Positions 1 through 12,728 of a stretch of 64,000 bases of DNA are shown in pieces. The notes beneath the pieces are model-generated. The model saw only the letters and a program-made list of their open reading frames with translations, was not told the DNA's origin and did not search any database. The position numbers and the translations under genes were made by a program. The DNA is taken from contig CAJQUW010005305.1 of NCBI GenBank assembly GCA_907163375.1, forward strand, positions 62,001 through 126,000, in the 5' to 3' direction. How positions within the stretch are numbered: the stretch's first letter is position 1; every line of letters begins with the position of its first letter. The DNA comes from Prostheceraeus crozeri. Its lineage: Eukaryota > Platyhelminthes > Polycladida > Euryleptidae.

Positions 1-3000
1 AGACTTTCACAGAATGATGTACACCTCATAGTCCGGCAGCCAGCACGAGTTTGTGCAGGGAACGATGCCGACTTTGAGACTTTCACAGAATGATGTGCAC
101 CTCATAGTCCGGCAGCCAGCACGAGTTTCTGCAGGGAACGAGGCCGACAATGAGACTTTCACAGAATGATGTACACCTCATAGTCCGGCAGCCAGCACGA
201 GTTTGTGCAGGGAACGAGGCCGACAATGAGACTTTCACAGAATGATGTGCACCTCATAGTCCGGCAGCCAGCACGAGTTTCTGCAGGGAACGAGGCCGAC
301 AATGAGACTTTCACAGAATGATGTGCACCTCATAGTCCGGCAGCCCGCACGAGTTTGTGCAGGGAACGAGGCCGACAATGAGACTTCCACAGAATGATGT
401 GCACCTCATAGTCCGGCAACCAGTACGAGTTTGTGCAGGGAACGAGGCCGACAATGAGACTTTCACAGAATGATGTGCACCTCATAGTTCGGGAGCCAGT
501 ACGAGTTTGTGCAGGGAACAAGGCCGACAATGAGACTTTCACAGAATGAAGTACACCTCATAGTCCGGCAGCCAGCACGAGTTTGTGCAGGGAACGAGGC
601 CGACAATGAGACTTTCACAGAATGATGTACACCTCATAGTCCGGCAGCCAGCACGAGTTTGTGCAGGGAACGATGCCGACAATGAGACTTTCACAGAATG
701 ATGTGCACCTCATAGTCCGGCAGCCAGCACGAGTTTCTGCAGGGAACGAGGCCGACAATGAGACTTTCACAGAATGATGTACACCTCATAGTCCGGCAGC
801 CAGCAGGAGTTTCTGCAGGGAACGAGGGCGACAATGAGACTTTCACAGAATGATGTACACCTCATAGTCCGGCAGCCAGCACGAGTTTCTGCAGGGAACG
901 AGGCCGACAATGAGACTTCCACAGAATGATGTGCACCTCATAGTCCGGCAGCCAGCACGAGTTTCTGCAGGGAACGAGGCCGACAATGAGACTTTCACAG
1001 AATGATGTGCACCTCATAGTCCGGCAGCCAGCACGAGTTTGTGCAGGGAACGAGGCCGACAATGAGACTTTCACAGAATGATGTACACCTCATAGTCCGG
1101 CAGCCAGCACGAGTTTGTGCAGGGAACGAGGCCGACAATGAGACTTTCACAGAATGATGTGCACCTCACAGTCCGGCGGCCAGCACGAGTTTCTGCAGGG
1201 AACGATGCCGACAATGAGACTTTCACAGAATGATGTGCACCTCACAGTCCGGCAGCCAGCACGAGTTTGTGCAGGGAACGAGGCCGACAATGAGACTTTC
1301 ACAGAATGATGTACACCTCATAGTCTGGCAGCCAGTACGAGTTTCTGCAGGGAACGAGGTCGAAAATCAAGCTTTCACAGAATGATGTACACCTCATAGT
1401 CCGGCAGCCAGTACGAGTTTGTGCAGGGAACGAGGCCGACCATGAGACTTTCACAGAATGATGTGCACCTCATTGTCCGGCAGCCAGCACGAGTTTCTGC
1501 AGGGAACGAGGCCGACAATGAGACTTTCACAGAATGATGTGCACCTCATAGTCCGGCAGCCAGCACGAGTTTCTGCAGGGAACGAGGCCGACAATGAGAC
1601 TTTCACAGAATGATGTGCACCTCATAGTCCGGCAACCAGTACGAGTTTGTGCAGGGAACGAGGCCGACAATGAGACTTTCACAGAAAGATGTGCACCTCA
1701 TAGTTCGGGAGCCAGTACGAGTTTGTGCAGGGAACAAGGCCGACAATGAGACTTTCACAGAATGATGTGCACCTCATAGTCCGGCAGCCAGCACGAGTTT
1801 CTGCAGGGAACGAGGCCGACAATGAGACTTTCACAGAATGATGTACACCTCATAGTCCGGCAGCCAGCACGAGTTTGTGCAGGGAACGAGGGCGACAATG
1901 AGACTTTCACAGAATGATGTGCACCTCATAGTCCGGCAGCCAGCACGAGTTTCTGCAGGGAACGAGGCCGACAATGAGACTTTCACAGAATGATGTGCAC
2001 CTCATAGTTCGGGAGCCAGTACGAGTTTCTGCAGGGAACAAGGCCAACAACGAGACTTTCACAGAATGATGTACACCTCATAGTCCGGCAGCCAGCACGA
2101 GTTTCTGCAGGGAACGATGCCGACAATGAGACTGCCACAGAATGATGTGCACCTCATAGTTCGGCAGCCAGCACGAGTTTCTGCAGGGAACGAGGCCGAC
2201 AATGAGACTTTCACAGAATGATGTGCACCTCATAGTCCGGCAGCCCGCACGAGTTTGTGCAGGGAACGAGGCCGACAATGAGACTTCCACAGAATGATGT
2301 GCACCTCATAGTCCGGCAACCAGTACGAGTTTGTGCAGGGAACGAGGCCGACAATGAGACTTTCACAGAATGATGTGCACCTCATAGTTCGGGAGCCAGT
2401 ACGAGTTTGTGCAGGGAACAAGGCCGACAATGAGACTTTCACAGAATGAAGTACACCTCATAGTCCGGCAGCCAGCACGAGTTTGTGCAGGGAACGAGGC
2501 CGACAATGAGACTTTCACAGAATGATGTACACCTCATAGTCCGGCAGCCAGCACGAGTTTGTGCAGGGAACGATGCCGACAATGAGACTTTCACAGAATG
2601 ATGTGCACCTCATAGTCCGGCAGCCAGCACGAGTTTCTGCAGGGAACGAGGCCGACAATGAGACTTTCACAGAATGATGTACACCTCATAGTCCGGCAGC
2701 CAGCACGAGTTTGTGCAGGGAACGAGGCCGACAATGAGACTTTCACAGAATGATGTGCACCTCATAGTCCGGCAGCCAGCACGAGTTTCTGCAGGGAACG
2801 AGGCCGACAATGAGACTTTCACAGAATGATGTGCACCTCATAGTTCGGGAGCCAGTACGAGTTTCTGCAGGGAACAAGGCCAACAACGAGACTTTCACAG
2901 AATTATGTACACCTCATAGTCCGGCAGCCAGCACGAGTTTCTGCAGGGAACGATGCCGACAATGAGACTGCCACAGAATGATGTGCACCTCATAGTTCGG

Positions 3001-5268
3001 CAGCCAGCACGAGTTTCTGCAGGGAACGAGGCCGACAATGAGACTTTCACAGAATGATGTGCACCTCATAGTCCGGCAGCCCGCACGAGTTTGTGCAGGG
3101 AACGAGGCCGACAATGAGACTTCCACAGAATGATGTGCACCTCATAGTCCGGCAACCAGTACCAGTTTGTGCAGGGAACGAGGCCGACAATGAGACTTTC
3201 ACAGAATGATGTGCACCTCATAGTTCGGGAGCCAGTACGAGTTTGTGCAGGGAACAAGGCCGACAATGAGACTTTCACAGAATGAAGTACACCTCATAGT
3301 CCGGCAGCCAGCACGAGTTTGTGCAGGGAACGATGCCGACAATGAGACTTTCACAGAATGATGTGCACCTCATAGTCCGGCAGCCAGCACGAGTTTCTGC
3401 AGGGAACGAGGCCGACAATGAGACTTTCACAGAATGATGTACACCTCATAGTCCGGCAGCCAGCACGAGTTTCTGCAGGGAACGAGGGCGACAATGAGAC
3501 TTTCACAGAATGATGTACACCTCATAGTCCGGCAGCCAGCACGAGTTTCTGCAGGGAACGAGGCCGACAATGAGACTTCCACAGAATGATGTGCACCTCA
3601 TAGTCCGGCAGCCAGCACGAGTTTCTGCAGGGAACGAGGCCGACAATGAGACTTTCACAGAATGATGTGCACCTCATAGTCCGGCAGCCAGCACGAGTTT
3701 GTGCAGGGAACGAGGCCGACAATGAGACTTTCACAGAATGATGTACACCTCATAGTCCGGCAGCCAGCACGAGTTTCTGCAGGGAACGAGGCCGACAATG
3801 AGACTTTCACAGAATGATGTGCACCTCACAGTCCGGCGGCCAGCACGAGTTTCTGCAGGGAACGATGCCGACAATGAGACTTTCACAGAATGATGTACAC
3901 CTCATAGTCTGGCAGCCAGTACGAGTTTCTGCAGGGAACGAGGTCGAAAATCAAGCTTTCACAGAATGATGTACACCTCATAGTCCGGCAGCCAGTACGA
4001 GTTTGTGCAGGGAACGAGGCCGACCATGAGACTTTCACAGAATGATGTGCACCTCATTGTCCGGCAGCCAGCACGAGTTTCTGCAGGGAACGAGGCCGAC
4101 AATGAGACTTTCACAGAATGATGTGCACCTCATAGTCCGGCAGCCAGCACGAGTTTCTGCAGGGAACGAGGCCGACAATGAGACTTTCACAGAATGATGT
4201 GCACCTCATAGTCCGGCAACCAGTACGAGTTTGTGCAGCGAACGAGGCCGACAATGAGACTTTCACAGAAAGATGTGCACCTCATAGTTCGGGAGCCAGT
4301 ACGAGTTTGTGCAGGGAACAAGGCCGACAATGAGACTTTCACAGAATGATGTACACCTCATAGTCCGGCAGCCAGCACGAGTTTCTGCAGGGAACAAGGC
4401 CGACAATGAGACTTTCACAGAATGATGTGCACCTCATAGTCCGGCAGCCAGCACGAGTTTGTGCAGGGAACGAGGCCGACAATGAGACTTTCACAGAATG
4501 ATGTACACCTCATAGTCCGGCAGCCAGCACGAGTTTGTGCAGGGAACGAGGCCGACAATGAGACTTTCACAGAATGAAGTACACCTCATAGTCCGGCAGC
4601 CAGCACGAGTTTGTGCAGGGAACGAGGCCGACAATGAGACTTTCACAGAATGATGTACACCTCATAGTCCGGCAGCCAGCACGAGTTTGTGCAGGGAACG
4701 ATGCCGACAATGAGACTTTCACAGAATGATGTGCACCTCATAGTCCGGCAGCCAGCACGAGTTTCTGCAGGGAACGAGGCCGACAATGAGACTTTCACAG
4801 AATGATGTACACCTCATAGTCCGGCAGCCAGCACGAGTTTCTGCAGGGAACGAGGCCGACAATGAGACTTTCACAGAATGATGTGCACCTCATAGTCCGG
4901 CAGCCAGCACGAGTTTCTGCAGGGAACGAGGCCGACAATGAGACTTTCACAGAATGATGTGCACCTCATAGTTCGGGAGCCAGTACGAGTTTCTGCAGGG
5001 AACAAGGCCAACAACGAGACTTTCACAGAATGATGTACACCTCATAGTCCGGCAGCCAGCACGAGTTTCTGCAGGGAACGATGCCGACAATGAGACTGCC
5101 ACAGAATGATGTGCACCTCATAGTTCGGCAGCCAGCACGAGTTTGTGCAGGGAACGATGCCGACAATGAGATTTTCACAGAATGATGTGCACCTCATAGT
5201 TCGGCAGCCAGCACGAGTTTGTGCAGGGAACGATGCCGACAATGAGACTTTCACAGAATGATGTGCAC
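1..5268 (+). repeat. 76-bp tandem repeat array, left arm
   Basis: About 69 head-to-tail units of 76 bp; a unit begins AGACTTTCACAGAATGATGT and ends near GGAACGAGGCCGACAATG. Units differ at a few recurrent positions (GTAC/GTGC after ATGAT, TTTGTGC/TTTCTGC, GATGCC/GAGGCC). Because 76 is not a multiple of three, short open frames recur with the repeat and are not genes. Blocks of many units recur identically at distances that are multiples of 76, which shows multi-unit amplification. Confidence 0.97.
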
Positions 5269-5840
5269 CCTATGCCTACTACGAATCGGCACGTCTGCCG
5301 AGTTCTAGTGAGTTCTTCTTCCTGTCAAGGAAAAGCACATGTAAATGCAATGGTGCGCAGATTGCAGTTTCTGGTTAAAATGAAATTTCCCATGTTTTCT
5401 CTTATCAACTGAAAAGTATTAAGTCTAGATTCATAATTTTCGACATGGAGTGTCTTCAGGTAATTTTCGTTCTTTTTCATGCACCCCTGTCTATAAAGCT
5501 AGGCACATTTTGATTTGAGTGAGCCTCTTAATGTCGTCAAACACAAACATTTTGCGCAATTTTTCAACTTTCAACCACATTCTCACATACATTGCCGATC
5601 AGAAGCATGAAAAAACACATGCACATAATAGGAAATGACCTGGAGACATTCCATGTCAAAAATTATGACTCTGGGCCTAGTGCGTTTCGTTCAATCAGAG
5701 GAAACATACAAAATTTCATTTTAATCAGAAACTGCAATGTGCGCCCCAATGGATTTACATGTGTTTTTCTTTGATCCTGTCTGACAAGAAGAGGATCCCA
5801 CTAGAACTCGGCAGACTTGCTGATTCGTAGTAGGCATAGG
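5269..5840. repeat. Foldback hinge: diverged inverted unique arms around a loop
   Basis: Just inside the left array, about 5269-5495 is unique DNA whose reverse complement, by eye roughly 75-80 percent identical, lies at about 5605-5840 just before the right array. Matching landmarks are CCTATGCCTACTACGAATC at 5269 and its complement near 5822-5840, and ACATGTAAAT near 5338 and its complement near 5755. The central loop of roughly 100 bp (about 5500-5600) is not repeated. No convincing ORF lies here. Confidence 0.85.
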
Positions 5841-7503
5841 GTGTACATCATTCTGTGAAAGTCTCATTGTCGGCATCGTTCCCTGCAGAAACTCGTACTG
5901 GCTGCCGAACTATGATCTGCACATCATTCTGTGAAAGTCTCAAAGTCGGCATCGTTCCCTGCACAAACTCGTGATGGCTGCGGGACTATGAGGTGTACAT
6001 CATTCTGTGAAAGTCTCATTGTCGGCATCGTTCCCTGCAGAAACTCATTCTGGCTGCCGGACTATGAGGTGCACATCATTCTGTGACAGTCTCATTGTCG
6101 GCCTCGTTCCCTGCAGAAACTCGTGCTGGCTGCCGAACTATGAGGTGTACATCATTCTGTGAAAGTCTCATTGTCGGCCTCGTTCCCTGCAGAAACTCGT
6201 GCTGGCTGCCGGACTATGAGGTGCACATCATTCTGTGAAAGTCTCATTGTCGCCCTCGTTCCCTGCACAAACTCGTGCTGGCTGCCGGACTATGAGGTGT
6301 ACATCATTCTATGAAAGTCTCATTGTCGGCCTCGTTCCCTGCAGAAACTCGTGCTGGCTGCCGGACTACGAGGTGTACATCATTCTGTGAAAGTCTCATT
6401 GTCGGCCTCCTTCCCTGCAGAAACTCGTGCTGGCTGCCGGACTATGAGGTGTACATCATTCTGTGAAAGTCTCATTGTCGGCCTCGTTCCCTGCAGAAAC
6501 TCGTGCTGGCTGCCGGACTATGAGGTGCACATCATTCTGTGAAAGTCTCAAAGTCGGCATCGTTCCCTGCACAAACTCGTGCTGGCTGCCGGACTATGAG
6601 GTGTACATCATTCTGTGAAAGTCTCATTGTCGGCCTCGTTCCCTGCACAAACTCGTGCTGGCTGCCGGACTATGAGGTGTACATCATTCTGTGAAAGTCT
6701 CATTGTCGGCCTCGTTCCCTGCAGAAACTCATGCTGGCTGCCGGACTATGAGGTGTACATCATTCTGTGAAAGTCTCATTGTCGGCCTCCTTCCCTGCAG
6801 AAACTCGTGCTGGCTGCCGGACTATGAGGCGCACATCATTCTGTGAAAGTCTCATTGTCGGCCTCGTTCCCTGCTCAAACTCGTGCTGGCTGCCGGACTG
6901 TGAGGTGCACATCATTCTGTGAAAGTCTCATTGTCGGCCTCGTTCCCTGCAGAAACTCGTGCTGGCTGCCGGACTATGAGGTGTATATCATTCTGTGAAA
7001 GTCTCATTGTCGGCCTCGTTCCCTGCACAAACTCGTGCTGGCTGCCGGACTGTGAGGTGCACATCATTCTGTGAAAGTCTCACTTTCGGCCTCGTTCCCT
7101 GCAGAAACTCGTGCTGGCTGCCGGACTGTGAGGTGTACATCATTCTGTGAAAGTCTCATTCTCGGCCTCGTTCCCTGCAGAAACTCGTGCTGGCTCCCGG
7201 ACTATGAGGTGTACATCATTCTGTGAAAGTCTCATTGTCGGCCTCCTTCCCTGCAGAAACTCGTGCTGGCTGCCGGACTATGAGGTGTACATCATTCTGT
7301 GAAAGTCTCATTGTCGGCCTTGTTCCCTGCAGAAACTCGTACTGGCCGCCGGACTACATCATTCTGTGAAAGTCTCATTTTCGGTCTCGTTCCCTGCACA
7401 AACTCGTGTTGGCTGCTGCCGGACTATGAGGTGTACATCATTCTGTGAAAGTCTCATTGTCGCCCTCGTTCCCTGCAGAAACTCGTGCTGGCTGCCGGAC
7501 TAT
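5841..7503 (-). repeat. 76-bp tandem repeat array, inverted right arm
   Basis: About 22 units of the same 76-bp repeat in the opposite orientation (a unit reads CATCATTCTGTGAAAGTCTC on the plus strand). One unit near 7350 is shortened and another near 7405 carries a 3-bp expansion. The array ends at 7503 with GCCGGACTAT, after which the sequence becomes unrelated. Confidence 0.95.
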
Positions 7504-7742
7504 CGTCCGAAGGCATTCTTTCAATCGAATGTGAATATGATAGAGGACACATGGCTCATTAGACTTGACTGAAATTGAGTCAAATGTAGAAGTAATCAAA
7601 TTTTTGTTAAAATTGATCAAAATTTGCCACATTATTAAAGGGACAATTGACTTCCTTATGATCTGGAAGGATCTTAAAATTGATGTTTTAATTTGATTGA
7701 TTGAAAATTCTCAAAATTTCGTCACTGTAAAGAGGATTCACT

Positions 7743-8160
7743 ACCTTGAACGGCAATGTACTGTTTTCTGCAGAAAATGACTACATGATGGAAGATATTA
7801 TTTTCTCGATTAAAATCTAATCTTTTATCTGGAAAATGGGTCAATGATACAGACTGTCTGGAACGGCAATGTACTGTTTTCTGCAGAAAATGACTACATG
7901 ATGGAAGATATTATTTTCTCGATTAAAATCTAATCTTTTATCTGGTAAGTGGGTCAATGATACAGACTACCTTGAACGGCAATGTACTGTTTTCTGCAGA
8001 AAATGACTACATGATGGAAGATATTATTTTCTCGATTAAAATCTAATCTTTTATCTGGAAAGTTGGTCGGTATAATGCATCGTCTTTTCGCAGAAAATGA
8101 CTACATGATAGGACTAATTATTTTTTCAATTAAAATTTTAATCATTTTTCTGCGCATGTG
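7743..8160 (+). repeat. 113-bp minisatellite, about 3.5 copies
   Basis: GAACGGCAATGTACTGTTTT occurs at 7748, 7861 and 7974, a period of 113 bp. The first three copies are nearly identical. A fourth, diverged copy starts near 8070 and retains CAGAAAATGACTACATGAT. It contains no ORF. Confidence 0.9.
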
Positions 8161-9126
8161 GACTAAGACACGTATATTACACTGCTTTTACTTCTGCAGA
8201 TCATCGCTTCTCTGAACGACTTGTGAGGAAGAAAACAACGGGCAGGCTACAACTACTTGACAAAGATGATGTAAGTGGATTTTATATCAATTGTACAGCT
8301 TATTCTGATTATTTTGTGCTTTATTCTAGAGGATTGAAAACTGGTTAATTATTAACCATTTCTTTCATTAGGGAGGATTTTGTACATTCTTCTATAGTTG
8401 TATCTGCCAAAGAAAGATAAATTATTATTAAAAGTCTCCTTCACCTATTTTTCCCACAATCTGATGCACTGTCATTCGGCATCAAAGGTACACTTTGACT
8501 ACGCATTTTCCACTTGTAATTCAGACTATGTGATTTGTACTTCAGGAGATAAAATTTGTATTTAAAAAAATCCTTTTTCTGGGTACTGATTCCGCCGGTA
8601 TGCTCATTTAAATATCTTATATGTCAGACGGCAGTCACAGCCTTATTTATGCCTGATTGCTTTACGAGAACAATAGAAAGGCCCTATGTGTGATCCACAA
8701 CAACATTGACCATCTGTTTTTAGTTTTTTGTCGAATTACTTACAACTGTGGCCCTCTCACCTTATCAAATCTTGACATTCGTTGATCTAAAGGTTTTCCG
8801 CTATCCAAGTATTCGAATGATTTGATTCATTATTTAATGGTATTCGCAATGTGCTTGGAACCTAATTATTTATCATGATGACGAGATCTGTCGTTCTGAC
8901 ATGTGTGTTGTGTTGACTATAAATATGGCTACTAATATATGCATGTAATAGAGACATTAAGAATTTTTTTCTTAGGGCGTTACCCCAGATGGTGAAATCT
9001 ATTTTTCAGTCAGGAAAAGCACATTATCTCCTATTTCTCAAATTAAGATTTGAAAATGTTTTATTGCTGTTATGTGATTTATAATGCTACACATATTTTC
9101 TGACAACACTAAAAAATCAGGCCTAC
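8161..9126. other. No recognisable gene
   Basis: AT-rich DNA with many stops in all frames. I see no repeat structure or coding signal. Confidence 0.6.
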
Positions 9127-9545
9127 TTAGAGGAAGTCAAGAAAATAGTCAACAGGAATGTCCTGTAACTGCAAAGCAGCTTCGTAAAATGTGGTGTGCT
9201 GAGCAGCTTTCGCGCAGTCCCTTGCCGTCATGATACTTCTACCATCACTCACCAGACGTTCGAGGTACTGAAGTATTTGTTCTCCCAGTCCTCGTACGTC
9301 AACTACCAGAACTTGCATATTTGACTTGACGAGTGCTTACAGTTTCGACCAGACATCTTCGATCGCATTAAGCATCGGACTGTAAGGAGCTATGTATAGG
9401 AGCTTTGCCCCAGAATCCTCGAACAAGCGGGAGAGACAAGGCGCATTATCCACAACTGCTTTCAGTTCCGATAACTCAAATGTCTGTCTCCATTCACTTA
9501 AAACTTCCTCCATCCATCACGGGATATTGAACAGAATCGCTCTTC
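9127..9545 (-). pseudogene. Tc1/mariner (IS630-type) transposase C-terminal fragment
   Basis: The minus strand from about 9545 down to 9127 reads in one frame, apart from a stop near 9331, as the end of a DDE transposase. It has the VVDNAPC motif (second catalytic Asp, near 9450), then LYIAPYSPMLNAIEDVWSKL with the catalytic Glu, followed by an alpha-helical tail ending DYFLDFL. The Asp-Glu spacing is 29 residues rather than the usual 34 or so, so some residues are deleted. The N-terminal DNA-binding region and first catalytic Asp are not found. This is a dead fragment of a cut-and-paste transposon. No inverted repeats or TA duplication are visible around it. Confidence 0.75.
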
Positions 9546-9851
9546 AGCACTTAGAATCGGTTGGCCACACTATTCATGCAGTAAGTGTAAACAAGGTTCT
9601 AGTTGCATTACATGCTCACGTATCATTCTTTGTTGGCAAATACAGCAATTATCTTTTAATTCCATATTGTGCACAGCAAGGATTTAGTCTGTCTTCCAAA
9701 AATTTAAATTAAGAGCTCTAAACAGAAATTCAGAAATTCATTAAGGATATTTTAAGTGCATTTGCTTATAATCAGGCTCTGAAAAGAATAGAGACAGATC
9801 TCTCTTAGAAATCCAATGAAGTGATTTGAATTGTGAAATCCAAAATTCAAT

Positions 9852-10209
9852 CATCATCGTCGTCGGCCTTGTCCAGCGTTGTTGGCGGGTCGGGGATTCT
9901 GCATCTTCATTCTCCAGTAGGTTCTATCCTGCGCATCTTCTGCACGGAGTCCTCTTGTCGCCATATCCTCCCGAACGTTGTCCATCCATCGTTTGCAAGG
10001 TCTTCCTCTCCCTCTTGCTCCCTCCACTGACATTCCCCACATTCTCTTCACTCATTCTTTGTAGATGGCCAAATCAACGAAGTCTTCCTCTTCTTACGCA
10101 TTCCATTATTGGTACCACTTTGAGTTCTTATCTAATTTGTTCACTTCTTATTCTATCCCTGATTGTAACACCTTTGATCCTTCGCAACATTCTCATCTCT
10201 GCTGATTCT
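9852..10209 (-). mobile_element. 5'-truncated non-LTR retrotransposon (LINE) with 15-bp target-site duplication
   Basis: AATCCAAAATTCAAT occurs at 9837-9851 and again at 10210-10224, a perfect 15-bp direct repeat. The 358 bp between are a LINE 3' end on the minus strand. The ORF at 10051-9854 carries the motif RGRGRPCKRWMDNV and then EDAQDRTYWR, a signature of the extreme C terminus of many LINE reverse transcriptase proteins. It ends in a short GAT-rich tail next to the 9851 junction, as target-primed reverse transcription predicts. The rest of the element was never inserted. Confidence 0.85.
9854..10051 (-). pseudogene. LINE reverse transcriptase C-terminal remnant (about 65 codons)
   Basis: This 65-residue frame is basic and rich in Arg, Lys and Trp. 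It contains RGRGRP, a W-D-N-V stretch, and the A-Q-D-R-x-x-W-R block that closes many LINE polyproteins. It ends NNAGQGRRR shortly before the element's 3' tail. The polymerase motifs are absent because the insertion is 5'-truncated, so it cannot be functional. The family (RTE, Jockey or another clade) cannot be fixed from this short tail. Confidence 0.75.
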
Positions 10210-10232
10210 AATCCAAAATTCAATGTCAGTTC

Positions 10233-12239
10233 CGAAATACAAATCTTATCTTCTGAATCAAAATCATATCTTCTGAAATACAAATCTTATCTTCTGAATG
10301 CAAATCATATCTTCTGAAATACAAATCTTATCTTCTGAAATGCAAATCTTCATCTTCTGAAATACAAATCTTATCTTCTGAAATACAAATCTTATCTTCT
10401 GAATGCAAATCTGATCTTCTGAAATATAAATCTTATCTTCTGAATGCAAATCATATCTTCTGAAATGCTAATATTATCTTCTGAAATACAAATCGTATCT
10501 CCTGAATGCAAATCTTCATCATCTGAAATGCAAATCTTATCTTCTGAAATACAAATCTTATCTTCTGAAATACAAATCTTATCTTCTGAAATGCAAATCT
10601 TCATCTTCTGAAATACAAATCTTATCTTCTGAAATACAAATCTTATCTTCTGAAATACAAATCTTATCTTCTGAAATGCAAATCTTATCTTCTGAAATGC
10701 AAATCTTATCTTCTGAAATACAAATCTTATCTTCTGAAATACAAATCTTATCTTCTGAATGCAAATCATATCTTCTGAAATACTAATCTTATCTTCTGAA
10801 TGCAAATCTTATCTTCTGAATGCAAATCTTATCTTCTGAAATACAAATCTTATCTTCTGAAATGCAAATCTTCATCTTCTGAAATGCAAATCTTATCTTC
10901 TGAATGCAAATCTTATCTTCTGAAATACAAATCTTATCTTCTGAATGCAAATCTTCATCTTCTGAATGCAAATCTTCATCTTCTGAAATACAAATCTTAT
11001 CTTCTGAAATGCAAATCTTATCTTCTGAAATACAAATCTTATCTTCTGAATGCAAATCTTATCTTCTGAAATACAAATCTTATCTTCTGAATGCAAATCT
11101 TATCTTCTGAAATACAAATCTTATCTTCTGAAATACAAATCTTATCTTCTGAATGCAAATCTTATCTTCTGAATGCAAATCTTATCTTCTGAAATACAAA
11201 TCTTATCTTCTGAAATGCAAATCTTATCTTCTGAAATACAAATCTTATCTTCTGAATGCAAATCTTATCTTCTGAAATACAAATCTTATCTTCTGAATGC
11301 AAATCTTGATTTTCTGAATGCAAATCTTCATCTTCTGAAATACAAATCTTATCTTCTAAAATACAAATCTTATCTTCTGAAATACAAATCTTATCTTCTG
11401 AAATGCAAATCTTATCTTCTGAAATGCAAATCTTATCTTCTGAAATGCAAATCTTATCATCTGAAATACAAATCTTATCTTCTGAATGCAAATCTTCATC
11501 TTCTGAAATGCAAATCTTATCTTCTGAAATGCAAATCTTATCTTCTGAATGCAAATCTTCATTTTCTGAATGCAAATCTTCATCTTCTGAAATGCAAATC
11601 TTCATCTTCTGAAATACAAATCTTATCTTCTGAAATATAAATCTTATCTTCTGAAATATAAATCTGATCTTCTGAATGCAAATCTTCATCATCTGAAATG
11701 CAAATCTTATCTTCTGAAATGCAAATCTTATCTTCTGAAATACAAATCTTATCTTCTGAATGCAAATCTTATCTTCTGAATGCAAATCTTCATCTTCTGA
11801 AATGCAAATCTTATCTTCTGAATGCAAATCTTATCTTCTGAATGCAAATCTTCATCTTCTGAAATACAAATCTTATCTTCTGAATGCAAATCTTATCTTC
11901 TGAATGCAAATCTTATCTTCTGAATGCAAATCTTCATTTTCTGAATGCAAATCTTCATCATCTGAAATGCAAATCTTATCTTCTGAAATGCAAATCTTAT
12001 CTTCTGAATGCAAATCTTATCTTCTGAAATACAAATCTTATCTTCTGAATGCAAATCTTCATCTTCTGAAATACAAATCTTATCTTCTGAATGCAAATCT
12101 TCATTTTCTGAATGCAAATCTTCATTTTCTGAAATGCAAATCTTCATCTTCTGAAATACAAATCTTATCTTCTGAATGCAAATCTTATCTTCTGAATGCA
12201 AATCTTATCTTCTGAAATATAAATCGCATGGTCTGAAAT
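10233..12239. repeat. Minisatellite of 20/21/22-bp units, about 95 copies
   Basis: Tandem units of three main lengths: GAATGCAAATCTTATCTTCT (20), the GAAATACAAAT version (21) and a version with CTTCATCTTCT (22). They are intermixed without a simple order. Stops are rare in several frames on both strands, which creates long spurious frames of up to 221 codons (for example 11827-11162 on the minus strand). It starts 9 bp after the right target duplication of the LINE fragment and ends at 12239. Confidence 0.95.
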
Positions 12240-12728
12240 ACAGGTGGAAAATTTATTTTCCGAACAACGGATACACAAAATTGGTGCACACACAGACTGA
12301 TAGTACAGGTGAATAGTCCCAAGTCAGACGTGAGAAAGAGTCAGAAGAAGGACCTGCACTTGCTGAGTCTCCACATTTTCGCAAGTGAGCGATAATATTC
12401 CACGGAAGAATCCTGTATAATTGAATGGAGACTTTGAAGCCGGTAGGAGAGCGCAATGCCGTTTGAGAAATCAAAGAGATAGAAATATAATCAAAAGTCA
12501 AAAGATCATTAGTCCTCCAAAAAAACTAAAAACAGAAAAATATGAAACATAGAAAAGTAACGAAGACTAGGAAATAACAAGATGAAAAAAGGATAAAAAT
12601 TATATTAAATAATTCACGGTCGCATGGTCAAGTGCCCATATTGAAACTGTCAAAAGCTTTCAAGGAACCATCAACTACTAGTTTTGACAAGTCAGATAAG
12701 TCATATTTGCTCCACTTAAATAGCACCT
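12240..12728. other. No recognisable gene
   Basis: Mixed AT-rich sequence between the minisatellite and the R2-like fragment. Short frames are present but none has a recognisable motif. Confidence 0.5.

Larger units (their letters stand above)
1..7503. mobile_element. Giant foldback element with tandem-repeat inverted arms (left end outside window)
   Basis: The first 7.5 kb is one inverted-repeat structure. A 76-bp tandem array on the left (1-5268) is followed by a unique hinge (5269-5840), then by the reverse complement of the same 76-bp repeat (5841-7503). The repeat stops abruptly at 7503. The left boundary is not in the window, so the target-site duplication cannot be tested. Transposons with long inverted repeats built of tandem subrepeats are known as foldback elements (Drosophila FB, sea urchin TU). 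No transposase ORF is present, so it would depend on an enzyme supplied elsewhere. An inverted duplication of a satellite without transposition is the alternative. Confidence 0.7.

Noticed and set aside
330-5254. Recurring 70-codon ORFs in the 76-bp array, starting MKVSLSA or MEVSLSA
   Set aside because: They repeat exactly with three-unit spacing (228 bp) and arise because 76 bp rotates the frame. No start context, variable ends and no independent conservation.
9833-10317. Plus-strand ORFs across the LINE fragment
   Set aside because: Antisense shadows of the LINE tail, running into the minisatellite.
10264-12215. Long lysine/isoleucine/serine ORFs of up to 221 codons on both strands
   Set aside because: Translations of the 20/21/22-bp minisatellite. 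Overlapping frames on both strands are equally open, so there is no coding selection.
1-12239. CRISPR-like arrays
   Set aside because: The repeats are directly tandem with no unique spacers, and the context is an animal genome.
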